This document shows positions 1-8,289 of a DNA stretch of 42,768 nt, piece after piece (position 1 is the first letter of the stretch; each line of letters begins with the position of its first letter). The DNA comes from an uncultured Acetatifactor sp. (GTDB taxonomy: Bacteria; Bacillota; Clostridia; Lachnospirales; Lachnospiraceae), in the NCBI GenBank assembly GCA_910587555.1, contig CAJULV010000022.1, forward strand, positions 1 to 42,768, read 5' to 3'. The notes below the pieces were generated by a model that saw only the letters and a program-made list of their open reading frames with translations, did not search any database and had not been told where the DNA came from. Position numbers and translations under genes: made by a program.

Positions 1-803
1 CGGAGAAGAAAGGCTCCGAAGTCATTGTCGTCACTTCAGGTAAGGGCGGTGTGGGTAAGACCACCACAACCGCAAACGTGGGAACAGGTCTGGCAAAGCT
101 GGGAAAGAAGGTCTGCCTTATCGACACGGATATCGGCCTGCGCAACCTTGATGTGGTTATGGGGCTGGAGAACCGTATCGTGTATAATCTGGTGGATGTG
201 GTAGAAGGAAACTGCCGGGTAAAACAGGCGCTGATTCGGGACAAGCGCCACCCGGGGCTGTACCTGATGCCCTCTGCACAGACCAGGGATAAGACTGCAG
301 TTTCGCCGGGACAGATGGTGAAGGTGATCGACCATCTGAGAGAACAGTTTGACTATATCTTATTGGATTGCCCGGCGGGAATCGAACAGGGATTCCAAAA
401 TGCCATAGCCGGGGCGGACAGGGCGCTGGTAGTGACTACGCCGGAAGTTTCCGCCATCCGTGACGCCGACAGAATCATTGGACTGCTGGAGGCCAACGGC
501 TTCAAACAGATGGATCTGGTAATCAACAGGCTGCGCATGGATATGGTGCGGCGCGGAGACATGATGTCCGCAAACGATGTGGTGGACATTCTTGCCATTC
601 CCATGATCGGTGTCATCCCGGACGATGAAAGCGTGGTAGTCTCAACGAACCAGGGCGAACCGGTGGTGGGAAGTCCTTCTCCGGCGGGACAGGCTTATGC
701 GAATGTAGTACAGCGGGTAGAAGGGAAGGAGGTGCCTTATCTGAATCTCGACAGGGGTATTTCTTTCTGGACCAGGGTAACTGGAATTTTTCATAAGGCT
801 TAG
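1..803 (+). CDS. minD: Septum site-determining ATPase MinD (5' end outside window)
   Basis: MinD is a membrane-associated ParA/MinD-type ATPase that works with MinC and MinE to keep the division septum at mid-cell. The frame is open from the left edge. The first visible residues lead straight into the deviant Walker A motif GKGGVGKTT (bases about 36-62), so only a few N-terminal residues are missing. The GTG at 51 lies inside the P-loop and cannot be the start. DTDIGLRNLD and the Walker B-like LLDCPAG follow, as in MinD. The C-terminus has a short amphipathic tail (FWTRVTGIFHKA) of the membrane-targeting type. minE follows 90 bp downstream; minC is expected just upstream of the window. Confidence 0.96.
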   Translation, partial: EKKGSEVIVVTSGKGGVGKTTTTANVGTGLAKLGKKVCLIDTDIGLRNLDVVMGLENRIVYNLVDVVEGNCRVKQALIRDKRHPGLYLMPSAQTRDKTAVSPGQMVKVIDHLREQFDYILLDCPAGIEQGFQNAIAGADRALVVTTPEVSAIRDADRIIGLLEANGFKQMDLVINRLRMDMVRRGDMMSANDVVDILAIPMIGVIPDDESVVVSTNQGEPVVGSPSPAGQAYANVVQRVEGKEVPYLNLDRGISFWTRVTGIFHKA

Positions 804-893
804 CATATACCTGTGCGGTATCCGGCAAAGCAATCGTTTTGCAGGAGATTGGTATGACGGGTATGTGCGGAACTTAAAATAGGAGGAGTTGAA

Positions 894-1172
894 ATGAGAC
901 ATTTTTTCCGAAGGAAAAGCTCCTGCCAGATCGCCAAGGACAGACTGAAAATTCTGTTGATTTCAGACAGGGTAAACTGCTCGCCGGAGATAATGGAGCT
1001 GATTAAAACTGACATAGCAAAGGTACTGTCAAAGTACATGAAGATTGATTCTGACAATATGGACATTCAGATCAATACCAAGGGAAACAAATCGGGGCGG
1101 GGCGGGAAAATGCCTTCGCTGTATGCAAACATCCCCATTGTGGACGTTACTGCCCAGGATGTTGCGAAGTAG
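894..1172 (+). CDS. minE: Cell division topological specificity factor MinE
   Basis: MinE stimulates the MinD ATPase and confines MinCD inhibition to the cell poles. The 92-residue product has the usual size. It opens with a short basic, amphipathic segment (MRHFFRRKSS) of the membrane-binding kind. The central part (AKDRLKILLISDR) is the conserved MinD-contact helix/strand, and the C-terminal half matches the dimerisation domain. AGGAGGAG sits 6-7 bases before the ATG. Its position directly after minD supports the call. Confidence 0.95.
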   Translation: MRHFFRRKSSCQIAKDRLKILLISDRVNCSPEIMELIKTDIAKVLSKYMKIDSDNMDIQINTKGNKSGRGGKMPSLYANIPIVDVTAQDVAK

Positions 1173-1275
1173 TATTTAAAAGGGATTGTTACTATAAACA
1201 ATTGCGTCGGCGTGGGGCAGAATGTGAACGGAATGCCGAAGGGCAGATGCAGGACGAAAAAACTGGAATAACAGA

Positions 1276-2388
1276 ATGTTTAAACGATATAGAGTACGTG
1301 ATTATGATTTTAAGCTGGTGCTGTTGGTGCTTGCGCTTTCAGTAATCGGCATCATTGCCATCGGAAGTGCGGAGGAGTCTCTGGTAAGCAGGCAGATGGC
1401 AGGGGTGGCGGCAGGCGTGTTCCTGATGATTGCCATTTCCTTTTTTGACTATACGATGATATTGAAGCTGAACTGGCTGATATATGCCGTCAATCTGCTG
1501 CTTCTTCTGGCAGTCTGGCAGTTCGGAGAGGAAAAAAAGGGGGCAATTCGTTGGCTGAAAATAGGCGGTTTGCAATTTCAACCTTCAGAAACTGCAAAAA
1601 TTTTGTTGATTTTATTCTTCGCACAGTTTATTATGAAACATAGGAAGAAATTAAATACCGTATGGATCATTGCAAGCTGTGTGGTAATGTATGCCGTTCC
1701 GTGGCTTCTGGTCTGGAAGCAGCCGGATCTGTCCACCAGTATGGTGCTTCTGGTGATGTTCTGCATCATTATGTTTGCCGGCGGTATCAGCCTGAAGCTG
1801 GTATTTGCAGTGTTGGCCGTCGCAATTCCGGCGGTGGCGCTGGTGATTTCACTGGCGCTTCAGCCTGATAATGAGCTTCTGACGGATAACCAGAAGAACC
1901 GTATTCTGGCGTTTGTAAACCCGGAGGAATACGAGAGTACCTTTGCTTATCAGCAGCTGAATTCCGTGACGGCGATTGCTTCCGGGCAGCTGGACGGTAA
2001 GGGCTATAAAAATAACGAAATTACTTCTGTGAAAAACGGTAATTTTCTCTCGGAAGCACAGACGGATTTTATTTTTTCGGTAATCGGGGAGGAATTCGGA
2101 TTTAAAGGAAGTGTGACGGTAATTGTGTTGCTGTTCTCTATTTCACTGGAATGCATCTCCGTTGCAAGGAAGGCGAAGGACGTGGCCGGGACAATTATTG
2201 CTGCCGGTGTTGGAGGATTGATAGCCTTTCAGGGCTTTTTCAACATCGGCGTTGCAACTTTTATCCTGCCGACCACAGGACTGACGCTTCCGTTTGTCAG
2301 CTATGGGCTGACATCATTAATCAGTTTGTTTATGGGAATGGGGTTTGTACTGAACGTTAGACTTCAGGCAAAAAGAGCAAAACAATAG
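1276..2388 (+). CDS. rodA: SEDS peptidoglycan polymerase RodA
   Basis: This 370-residue polytopic protein has about ten hydrophobic segments and belongs to the RodA/FtsW/SpoVE (SEDS) family of lipid II glycosyltransferases. Supporting motifs are GGLQFQPSE (about residue 96), the extracellular stretch ending SEAQTDFIFSVIGEEFGF with the conserved Asp of the TDFIF motif, and the C-terminal GLTLPFVSYG. Its place after minDE favours RodA (elongation) over FtsW, although the family cannot be split with certainty from sequence alone. The ribosome site before ATG 1276 is weak (GGA about 10 bases upstream). The preceding 103 bp hold no other gene. Confidence 0.9.
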   Translation: MFKRYRVRDYDFKLVLLVLALSVIGIIAIGSAEESLVSRQMAGVAAGVFLMIAISFFDYTMILKLNWLIYAVNLLLLLAVWQFGEEKKGAIRWLKIGGLQFQPSETAKILLILFFAQFIMKHRKKLNTVWIIASCVVMYAVPWLLVWKQPDLSTSMVLLVMFCIIMFAGGISLKLVFAVLAVAIPAVALVISLALQPDNELLTDNQKNRILAFVNPEEYESTFAYQQLNSVTAIASGQLDGKGYKNNEITSVKNGNFLSEAQTDFIFSVIGEEFGFKGSVTVIVLLFSISLECISVARKAKDVAGTIIAAGVGGLIAFQGFFNIGVATFILPTTGLTLPFVSYGLTSLISLFMGMGFVLNVRLQAKRAKQ

Positions 2389-2408
2389 AAAAACGAGGAG
2401 GTACTCTT

Positions 2409-2804
2409 ATGAACATTGCGCTGATTGCACATGATGCAAAAAAGAAACTGATGCAGAATTTCTGTATCGCCTACAGGGGGATTCTCAGTAAGAACGATTT
2501 GTATGCCACAGGTACGACAGGGCGTTTGATTGAGGAGGTTACCAATCTGAATGTCCGAAAGTGCCTGGCAGGGCATTTGGGGGGCGAGCAGCAGATTGGG
2601 GCTCAGATTGAGAACAACGAGATAGACCTTGTGATTTTTCTGCGGGATCCCTTGAATCCGCAGAAGCATGAGCCTGATGTCAATAATGTAATACGGCTCT
2701 GTGATACACATAACATACCGCTTGCCACAAATCTGGCAAGTGCGGAACTGCTGATCAAGGCTCTGGACAGAGGGGATTTGGAATGGCGTGAAATGTACAA
2801 GTAG
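2409..2804 (+). CDS. mgsA: Methylglyoxal synthase
   Basis: MgsA converts dihydroxyacetone phosphate to methylglyoxal and phosphate, a bypass of lower glycolysis. The 131-residue protein matches the family end to end: IALIAHDAKK at the N-terminus, the phosphate-binding ATGTTG (residues 33-38), FLRDPL, and KHEPDVNNVIRLCD with the equivalents of E. coli His98 (His87) and Asp101 (Asp90). The catalytic Asp71 of E. coli, normally in GGDQQ, is a Glu here (GGEQQ, Glu60), and the preceding SGP is AGH. AGGAGG precedes the ATG. The next gene starts inside its last codons. Confidence 0.94.
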   Translation: MNIALIAHDAKKKLMQNFCIAYRGILSKNDLYATGTTGRLIEEVTNLNVRKCLAGHLGGEQQIGAQIENNEIDLVIFLRDPLNPQKHEPDVNNVIRLCDTHNIPLATNLASAELLIKALDRGDLEWREMYK

Positions 2805-3774
2805 AAAAATGGGATTTGCCTTTCTCTGTGTGCTGCTGGCGGCGGGCATTTTGTGCGGATGCGGCAATTTGTCATATGAGATGGCTTATCATGCGGATTA
2901 CGATGTCAGCAGCTTTAATGTAGTATTGAGACAGGACCCACGGACAGCTTCTCCTTTTGCGGCTGCCCTGTGTGTGGCGGCTGGTGATGTGGCGGGAGAG
3001 GAGAGTCCCGATATGTCACAAGCTGAAGCGGCGGGTTTGTTCGGACTTGATAAATGCGAAGTGATATACGCTAAAAATATCCATACGCGGCTTCATCCTG
3101 CCAGCCTGACAAAAGTACTGACTGCACTGGTTGCATTGGAAAACGGACAGCTTAACCAGACGCTGACCGCTACGGATGCTGTCAATATCACGGAATCCGG
3201 CGCTGTCCTGTGCGGCTTAAAAAAGGGAGACACGATGACGCTGGACCAGGCACTCCGTATTTTGCTGGTGTATTCGGCCAACGATGTTGCCATGCTGATT
3301 GCCGAAAATATCGGCGGAAGCGTTGAGCATTTCGTGGAGATGATGAATGAAAGGGCGCATTCGCTGGGCGCCACCAATTCCCACTTTATGAACCCTCACG
3401 GACTCACTGATTCCGATCATTATACTACAGTGTATGATCTGTATCTGATTTTTAATGCGGCAGTCAAGTATGATACTTTTAACGAAATCATTCATATGTC
3501 TGGCTACCAGACTGTGTTTTATGATAAGGACGGCAAGGAAAAGGCTTTTGATAAGGCCAGTACAAACAAGTTTCTGCAGGGCGAATATCAGGCGCCTGCC
3601 AACGTGACGGTGATCGGAGGGAAAACCGGAACTACCAGCGCTGCGGGAAATTGCCTCATGCTGCTTTCGCGGGATGAAAACGGTTCTCCGTATATTTCCG
3701 TTATTCTGCGTGCGGAGGCTCCCGACATTCTATACGGCAGAATGGTAGATTTACTTGACGAGATTCATAAATAG
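2788..3774 (+). CDS. D-alanyl-D-alanine carboxypeptidase, lipoprotein (PBP5/DacF family)
   Basis: This is a serine D,D-peptidase that trims pentapeptide side chains of peptidoglycan. The three active-site motifs are present: SLTK (residues 106-109), SAN (163-165) and KTG (279-281). The N-terminus has a basic stretch, a hydrophobic segment and a plausible lipobox LCGC (Cys25), so the protein is probably anchored as a lipoprotein. The start used is GTG 2788, which has AGAGGGGA about 11 bases upstream and overlaps mgsA by 17 bp. ATG 2809 is an alternative but lacks a ribosome site. The usual C-terminal membrane helix of PBP5 enzymes is missing, in keeping with lipid anchoring. Confidence 0.92.
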   Translation: MKCTSRKMGFAFLCVLLAAGILCGCGNLSYEMAYHADYDVSSFNVVLRQDPRTASPFAAALCVAAGDVAGEESPDMSQAEAAGLFGLDKCEVIYAKNIHTRLHPASLTKVLTALVALENGQLNQTLTATDAVNITESGAVLCGLKKGDTMTLDQALRILLVYSANDVAMLIAENIGGSVEHFVEMMNERAHSLGATNSHFMNPHGLTDSDHYTTVYDLYLIFNAAVKYDTFNEIIHMSGYQTVFYDKDGKEKAFDKASTNKFLQGEYQAPANVTVIGGKTGTTSAAGNCLMLLSRDENGSPYISVILRAEAPDILYGRMVDLLDEIHK

Positions 3775-3777
3775 AGG

Positions 3778-3806
3778 TTGTTTTTTAGGGACATTTCCCT
3801 TATAAT
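3778..3806 (+). promoter_or_regulatory. Promoter for the P-loop gene at 3850
   Basis: TTGTTT (3778-3783) and TATAAT (3801-3806) are 17 bp apart, a good vegetative promoter. The spacer holds the small inverted repeat AGGGA-catt-TCCCT (3787-3800), which could be an operator or a weak hairpin. Confidence 0.65.
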
Positions 3807-3849
3807 ATAGGCAGGGCAATACAATATTAATACAATAGGAGGGTTTCCA

Positions 3850-4269
3850 ATGGTTCAGTTAATTGTAGGCAATAAGGGTAAAGGTAAGACAACACAGCTA
3901 TTGGAGAAGGTAAATGGCGAGATTAAGGAGATTTCCGGCAATATTGTATATCTCGACAAGAACACCAAGCACATGTACGAGCTGAACAACAAGGTGCGCC
4001 TGATTGACGTATCTCAGTACATGATTGAAAACAGCAGCGAATTTATGGGATTTGTGAGCGGTATCATCTCCCAGGATCATGACCTGCAGCAGATGTATTT
4101 TGACAACTTCCTGAAAATATCCTGCCTGGAAGGACAGGACATCGCGCCCAGCGTGGAAAAATTGGAAAAACTCAGCAAGAAATCCGATGTGGACTTTGTT
4201 TTAAGCGTTTCCATGGATATATCAGAGCTGCCCGAGAGTTTAAGAGACAAGGTACTTGTAGCTCTGTAA
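3850..4269 (+). CDS. Small P-loop protein of unknown function
   Basis: The 139-residue protein begins almost at once with a clear Walker A motif, GNKGKGKTT (residues 7-15). A strand follows (GNIVYLDKNT), and a second hydrophobic strand near the C-terminus (VDFVLSVSMD) could carry Walker B-like acidic residues. It is too short for a full kinase or AAA domain and has no membrane segment. Similar small ATP-binding proteins occur in Clostridia, as far as I recall, but I do not know their function. It has its own promoter (3778-3806) and a strong AGGAGGG ribosome site, so it is probably transcribed separately from the carboxypeptidase gene. Confidence 0.75.
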   Translation: MVQLIVGNKGKGKTTQLLEKVNGEIKEISGNIVYLDKNTKHMYELNNKVRLIDVSQYMIENSSEFMGFVSGIISQDHDLQQMYFDNFLKISCLEGQDIAPSVEKLEKLSKKSDVDFVLSVSMDISELPESLRDKVLVAL

Positions 4270-4275
4270 ATACCT

Positions 4276-4308
4276 TTGACAGTGACGAATGTTTCGTTTT
4301 GGTACAAT
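4276..4308 (+). promoter_or_regulatory. Possible promoter before the HlyD-like gene
   Basis: A perfect TTGACA (4276-4281) is followed by an extended -10, TGGTACAAT (TACAAT at 4303-4308). The 21-bp spacing is too long for a classic promoter, but the TG extension may compensate. Confidence 0.4.
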
Positions 4309-4338
4309 GATAACACATAGAGAAGATTACAACACATG

Positions 4339-4367
4339 AAAGCCTCGGAACAATGTACCGGGGCTTT
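4339..4367 (+). terminator. Terminator-like hairpin between promoter and HlyD-like gene
   Basis: AAAGCCTCGG (4339-4348) pairs with CCGGGGCTTT (4358-4367) through a 9-base loop, with one T-G wobble, and is followed by TGT. It may end the transcript of the P-loop gene. If the promoter at 4276 is real, it would instead lie in the 5' leader of the next gene as an attenuator. The ATG at 4336 touches this stem, so it is an unlikely start codon. Confidence 0.55.
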
Positions 4368-4383
4368 TGTATGGAGGCGGGAT

Positions 4384-5796
4384 TTGGCAAATAAAAAGGG
4401 CAGGAGTAAAAAAATAAAGAAATACAGAAAACCCTTAAATCTGAATATCGGGATGATGATTTTTGTTGGTATCTTTATTTATGTTGTCATCTGTGTTATC
4501 ATGTATTTTCAGACAAGCCACATTGTCCGCTATGAGGTAAAAGAAGGTTCTCTTGCAACGGATACGGTTTACCGGGGAATAGTGCTGCGGGATGAGACAA
4601 TTGTATACGCGGAAACTGCCGGTTATGTCAATTATTATGCATGGGAGGGAGCAAGGGTTGCGCTGAATGATCTTGTTTATATTGTTGACGAGACAGGGCG
4701 CCTGAATGAAGAAATGGAAGGCATGCATCTGGGTGAGAATTCACTCTCGGACCAGGAACTGGCAGAATTCAGAAATGAAATTACGAATTTCGTACATGGT
4801 TTTGACGCTGCGCATTACGAGGGTACCTATGACTTTAAATATACTTTGAAAAATACGGTGGCAAAACTTGCAAATGCAAATATCTTGCAGAGCATAGAAG
4901 AACTGAATACGGCATCCGGTACAAGTATCGTCAATCGTTTCCATTCTCCGGCTACAGGGGTTGTGGCATATTGGACTGACGGATACGAAGGGTTGACGGC
5001 TGCGGATGTAACGGAGGCGGTTTTTGACGATAGTAATTATGAGAAAAAGTGGATGGTAAATAATACACTTGTGGCAGCGGGGGATGCGGTATATAAATTG
5101 TCGACTAATGAGAACTGGTCCATTGTCATTCCGGTGGATCCGGTGAGAGGCGCCGAACTGGAGGAAGAAGGTTATGTGAATGTGCGTTTCCTCAAGAATC
5201 AGTATGAGTCCTGGGGAGCGACAAAGCTGCTGACCAATGGTGACGGCAATACATATCTTCAGCTTTCCTTTACTAATTCCATGGTCACTTTCCTGCCTGA
5301 CAGGTTTCTGGATGTGGAGTTGATCGTGGAGGATGAGACAGGGCTGAAGATTCCGGTTTCCTCCATTGTGCAGAAGGAGTTTTTTCTGATTCCCGAAGAT
5401 TTTGTAATCCCCGGCGGCAGCAACGGCGGCGAAAGTATCAGAAGGCAATGCTACCTGGAGGATGGCACGATTTCTGTTGAAACCATGGAAGTGGAAGTGT
5501 ATTATTTTGACAATGAGAGCAAGGAATACTACCTGGACAGTTCCATATTGGGCCTGGGTGAGAACCTGTATGATGCCGAGGGAGAGGAAACCTATACTGT
5601 CAGCAAGCGCGCCACACTGATTGGTGTTTACAATATGAATAAAGGATATGCGGATTTCAAGCAGATTACCGTGCTGTATGAAAATGATGAATATGCCATT
5701 GTAAAACCAAATACGAAATATGGTTTAAGCGTTTATGATTATATCGTGTTAGATGCCTCGACTGTTCGGGATGATCAGTTTATCAACCAGAAATGA
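4384..5796 (+). CDS. HlyD-like single-span membrane protein
   Basis: This roughly 470-residue protein has a basic N-terminus, one membrane helix (NIGMMIFVGIFIYVVICVIM) and a large extracellular part. That part opens with a barrel-sandwich-like stretch (YAETAGYVNYYAWEGARV), resembling periplasmic adaptor proteins of the HlyD family. I chose the TTG at 4384 because GGAGGCGGGA lies just upstream; the in-frame ATG at 4336 lies on the terminator stem and has no ribosome site. No ABC or RND partner is next to it. It precedes yggS and sepF, so a role near the envelope or division machinery is possible but unproven. Confidence 0.7.
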   Translation: MANKKGRSKKIKKYRKPLNLNIGMMIFVGIFIYVVICVIMYFQTSHIVRYEVKEGSLATDTVYRGIVLRDETIVYAETAGYVNYYAWEGARVALNDLVYIVDETGRLNEEMEGMHLGENSLSDQELAEFRNEITNFVHGFDAAHYEGTYDFKYTLKNTVAKLANANILQSIEELNTASGTSIVNRFHSPATGVVAYWTDGYEGLTAADVTEAVFDDSNYEKKWMVNNTLVAAGDAVYKLSTNENWSIVIPVDPVRGAELEEEGYVNVRFLKNQYESWGATKLLTNGDGNTYLQLSFTNSMVTFLPDRFLDVELIVEDETGLKIPVSSIVQKEFFLIPEDFVIPGGSNGGESIRRQCYLEDGTISVETMEVEVYYFDNESKEYYLDSSILGLGENLYDAEGEETYTVSKRATLIGVYNMNKGYADFKQITVLYENDEYAIVKPNTKYGLSVYDYIVLDASTVRDDQFINQK

Positions 5797-5826
5797 CGGG
5801 GCCTGTGGCCTGAAAGGGAGGGCAAT

Positions 5827-6531
5827 ATGATAAAGGAAAACCTGAATGCGGTGGAACAGGCGGTTGCGGCTGCCTGCAGAAGGGCAGGGCGTAAACGGGA
5901 AGAGGTGACTTTGATTGCGGTCAGTAAGACAAAGCCGCTTCCAGACCTGAAGGAAGCGTATGAAGCAGGTGCGCGGGATTTTGGAGAGAATAAGGTACAG
6001 GAGCTGACAGATAAGATTCCGAGCCTGCCCGCCGATATCCGGTGGCATATGATCGGGCATCTGCAGAGAAATAAGGTGAAGTACATTGTCGGGAAGGTTT
6101 CCATGATACACAGCGTGGATTCTCTGCGGCTGGCAGAGGAAATCAGCAAGGAAGCTGTCAGGAGGGATACGGAGGTTGATATCCTGATTGAAGTCAATGT
6201 GGCCGGTGAGGAGAGCAAGTATGGTGTCAGCCCTGCGGCTCTTCCGGAACTGGTGAAGCAGATTGCCGCGCTTCAGAGGATTCATATAAAGGGATTGATG
6301 ACAATTGCCCCATTTACGGAGAATCCGGAAGATAATCGTTTGTTTTTTCGAAAATTAAAGCAATTGTCTGTTGACATAGAGGGGAAAAACATTGATAATG
6401 TTAATATGGCTGTCTTGTCCATGGGTATGACAGGGGATTATATCGTAGCAATAGAAGAGGGTGCTACTTGTGTCAGGGTTGGTACAGGGATTTTTGGCGA
6501 GAGATATTACGGTGCGTCAAAGGAGTCATGA
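5827..6531 (+). CDS. yggS: PLP homeostasis protein YggS
   Basis: YggS/PROSC is a single-domain alanine-racemase-fold protein that binds pyridoxal phosphate and buffers free PLP. The 234-residue product carries the PLP-lysine motif AVSKTKP (Lys34), the GENKVQEL and WHMIGHLQRNK blocks, IHSVDS, and the C-terminal LSMGMTGDY phosphate-binding motif. GGGAGG lies 5 bases before the ATG. It sits directly before sepF, an order common in Gram-positive bacteria. Confidence 0.95.
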   Translation: MIKENLNAVEQAVAAACRRAGRKREEVTLIAVSKTKPLPDLKEAYEAGARDFGENKVQELTDKIPSLPADIRWHMIGHLQRNKVKYIVGKVSMIHSVDSLRLAEEISKEAVRRDTEVDILIEVNVAGEESKYGVSPAALPELVKQIAALQRIHIKGLMTIAPFTENPEDNRLFFRKLKQLSVDIEGKNIDNVNMAVLSMGMTGDYIVAIEEGATCVRVGTGIFGERYYGASKES

Positions 6532-6595
6532 TGCATATACGGTAGGTACGGAAATAGGACAGCCTGCAGGTAAACGAAAGGTGTGGTATTAGAGA

Positions 6596-7138
6596 ATGGG
6601 AGTAATGGATAAGTTTTTATCTTATATGAAGCTGAACGGTGAAGAAGAGGATGACGGATATTATGATGACGATTATCTGGATGATGACGAGATGGAACCC
6701 GAACCGATTCCCAGAAGAGTATCTTCCCCGAAAGTAAGGCATATGGAAGATTACACGGAAGAACGTGCAGAGGTTCCCGTAAAAAGGCAGCCTCCGGTCA
6801 GCAACATTACTTCCATTAAGCAGCCGGCTTCCAGAAGGGTTTCGGGTATCAGCAATAATATGGAAGTATGTGTGGTTAAGCCCACTTCCGTGGATGACGG
6901 AAGGGACATTACGCAAATGCTCTTGTCAAACCGTACGGTTGTGCTGAACCTGGAAGGGTTGGACATGGACCTGGCTCAGAGAATCACGGATTTTGTCTGC
7001 GGTTCCTGCTGTGCGATCTCCGGCAAGCTGCAGAAGATATCAAATTATATTCTCATAATCACGCCTGCTTCAGTGGAACTGTCAGGGGACTATCAGGATA
7101 TATTTCATGATTCTTTTGACGGCGTGATCAATGATTAG
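6596..7138 (+). CDS. sepF: Cell division protein SepF
   Basis: SepF bundles FtsZ filaments and tethers the Z-ring to the membrane. The 180-residue protein has a short N-terminal amphipathic helix (MGVMDKFLSYMKLN), a very acidic linker (about residues 15-40), and a conserved C-terminal beta-rich domain starting at CVVKPTSVDD and including TVVLNLEGLD and QRITDFVCG. Length and layout are typical. It follows yggS by 64 bp. With minDE and rodA it makes this a division/elongation region. Confidence 0.93.
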   Translation: MGVMDKFLSYMKLNGEEEDDGYYDDDYLDDDEMEPEPIPRRVSSPKVRHMEDYTEERAEVPVKRQPPVSNITSIKQPASRRVSGISNNMEVCVVKPTSVDDGRDITQMLLSNRTVVLNLEGLDMDLAQRITDFVCGSCCAISGKLQKISNYILIITPASVELSGDYQDIFHDSFDGVIND

Positions 7139-7170
7139 GAATCTGTGATACGATTCCACTCAGAAAGGGT

Positions 7171-8289
7171 ATGACAGGTATGTCAGAGAGATTGTCTGTA
7201 CTATATAATAAGAAGCCATGCTATGATATTGTGTTTTCCGGATCCTTCGGGGAATTAGGACAGGAGTTGGAGAGCCTGGAATGTGAGAATAAGCGGCTCT
7301 GCATTATCACCGATTCGAAGGTGGATGATATATACGGCAATTCCCTGCTTGATATATTGGAGGGTAAGTGCCGAAAGGCGGTTAAATATGTATTTCAGGA
7401 TGGCGAAGCCAGTAAGACGCTGGATACGGTAAAAGGGATTTACCGCTTTTTGATTGAGGAAGGTTTTGACCGCAGGGATATGCTGCTGGCACTGGGCGGC
7501 GGTGTTGTGGGTGACATTGCAGGATATACTGCCGCAACCTATCTGCGGGGAATTGATTTTATTCAGCTGCCTTCCACTTTGCTTGCACAGGCGGACAGCA
7601 GCATCGGTGGGAAGACCGGTGTGGATTTTGATGGTTATAAAAATATGGTGGGTGCGTTTAAAATGCCCCGTCTGGTATATATGAACCTGGCGTTGCTGCA
7701 GACATTGGAGGAGCGGCAATATTTTTCGGGTTTTGCCGAGATTATGAAGCACGGGCTGATTAGGGATGCGGCTTTTTACGAGTGGCTGATTGAAAATATG
7801 TATGAGATTTGCGAGCGTGACCTGAACGTGCTGCAGGAAATGCTTATTCGAAGCTGTACAATCAAGAAGTTCATTGTAGAGAAGGATCCCCTGGAGCAGG
7901 GGGATCGCGCGCTTCTGAACTTTGGGCATACAATCGGACATGCCATAGAGAAGGCAAAGAATTTTGGCCTGTATCATGGGGAATGCGTGGCATTGGGAGC
8001 CGTAGCCGCGGCATATATTTCCTGGAAGCGAGAACTGCTTTCAATGGAGGAGTATTACGAGGTGAGGGATATGTTTGTTCCTTTTTACCTGCCTATATCT
8101 GTGGAAGAGATTGAACCTCAGGAGATACTGCGGCTGACGAAAGCAGACAAAAAGATGGAGTCGGGAAAGATCAGGTTTGTGCTGCTGAAGAAAATCGGAA
8201 AGGCTGTCATCGATAATTCCGTGACGGATGAGGAAATATTGGCGGCCATTAACGAAATATATTATAGTGAAGAGGATGCTCATGCGTGA
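7171..8289 (+). CDS. aroB: 3-dehydroquinate synthase
   Basis: AroB makes 3-dehydroquinate from DAHP, the second step of the shikimate pathway, using NAD and zinc. The 372-residue protein has the NAD-binding LALGGGVVGDIAGYTA, the substrate region TLLAQADSSIGGKTGVD, and the zinc-ligand regions GFAEIMKHGLI, NFGHTIGHAIE and YHGECVALG. ATG 7171 has AGAAAGGG very close upstream. ATG 7180 is an equally possible start and would remove three residues. No other aromatic genes are nearby. Its 3' end overlaps lspA by 8 bp, suggesting coupled translation. Confidence 0.95.
   Translation: MTGMSERLSVLYNKKPCYDIVFSGSFGELGQELESLECENKRLCIITDSKVDDIYGNSLLDILEGKCRKAVKYVFQDGEASKTLDTVKGIYRFLIEEGFDRRDMLLALGGGVVGDIAGYTAATYLRGIDFIQLPSTLLAQADSSIGGKTGVDFDGYKNMVGAFKMPRLVYMNLALLQTLEERQYFSGFAEIMKHGLIRDAAFYEWLIENMYEICERDLNVLQEMLIRSCTIKKFIVEKDPLEQGDRALLNFGHTIGHAIEKAKNFGLYHGECVALGAVAAAYISWKRELLSMEEYYEVRDMFVPFYLPISVEEIEPQEILRLTKADKKMESGKIRFVLLKKIGKAVIDNSVTDEEILAAINEIYYSEEDAHA

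Noticed and set aside
4336..4383. ATG 4336 as the start of the HlyD-like gene
   Set aside because: It abuts a terminator-like stem and has no ribosome site; TTG 4384 follows GGAGGCGGGA.
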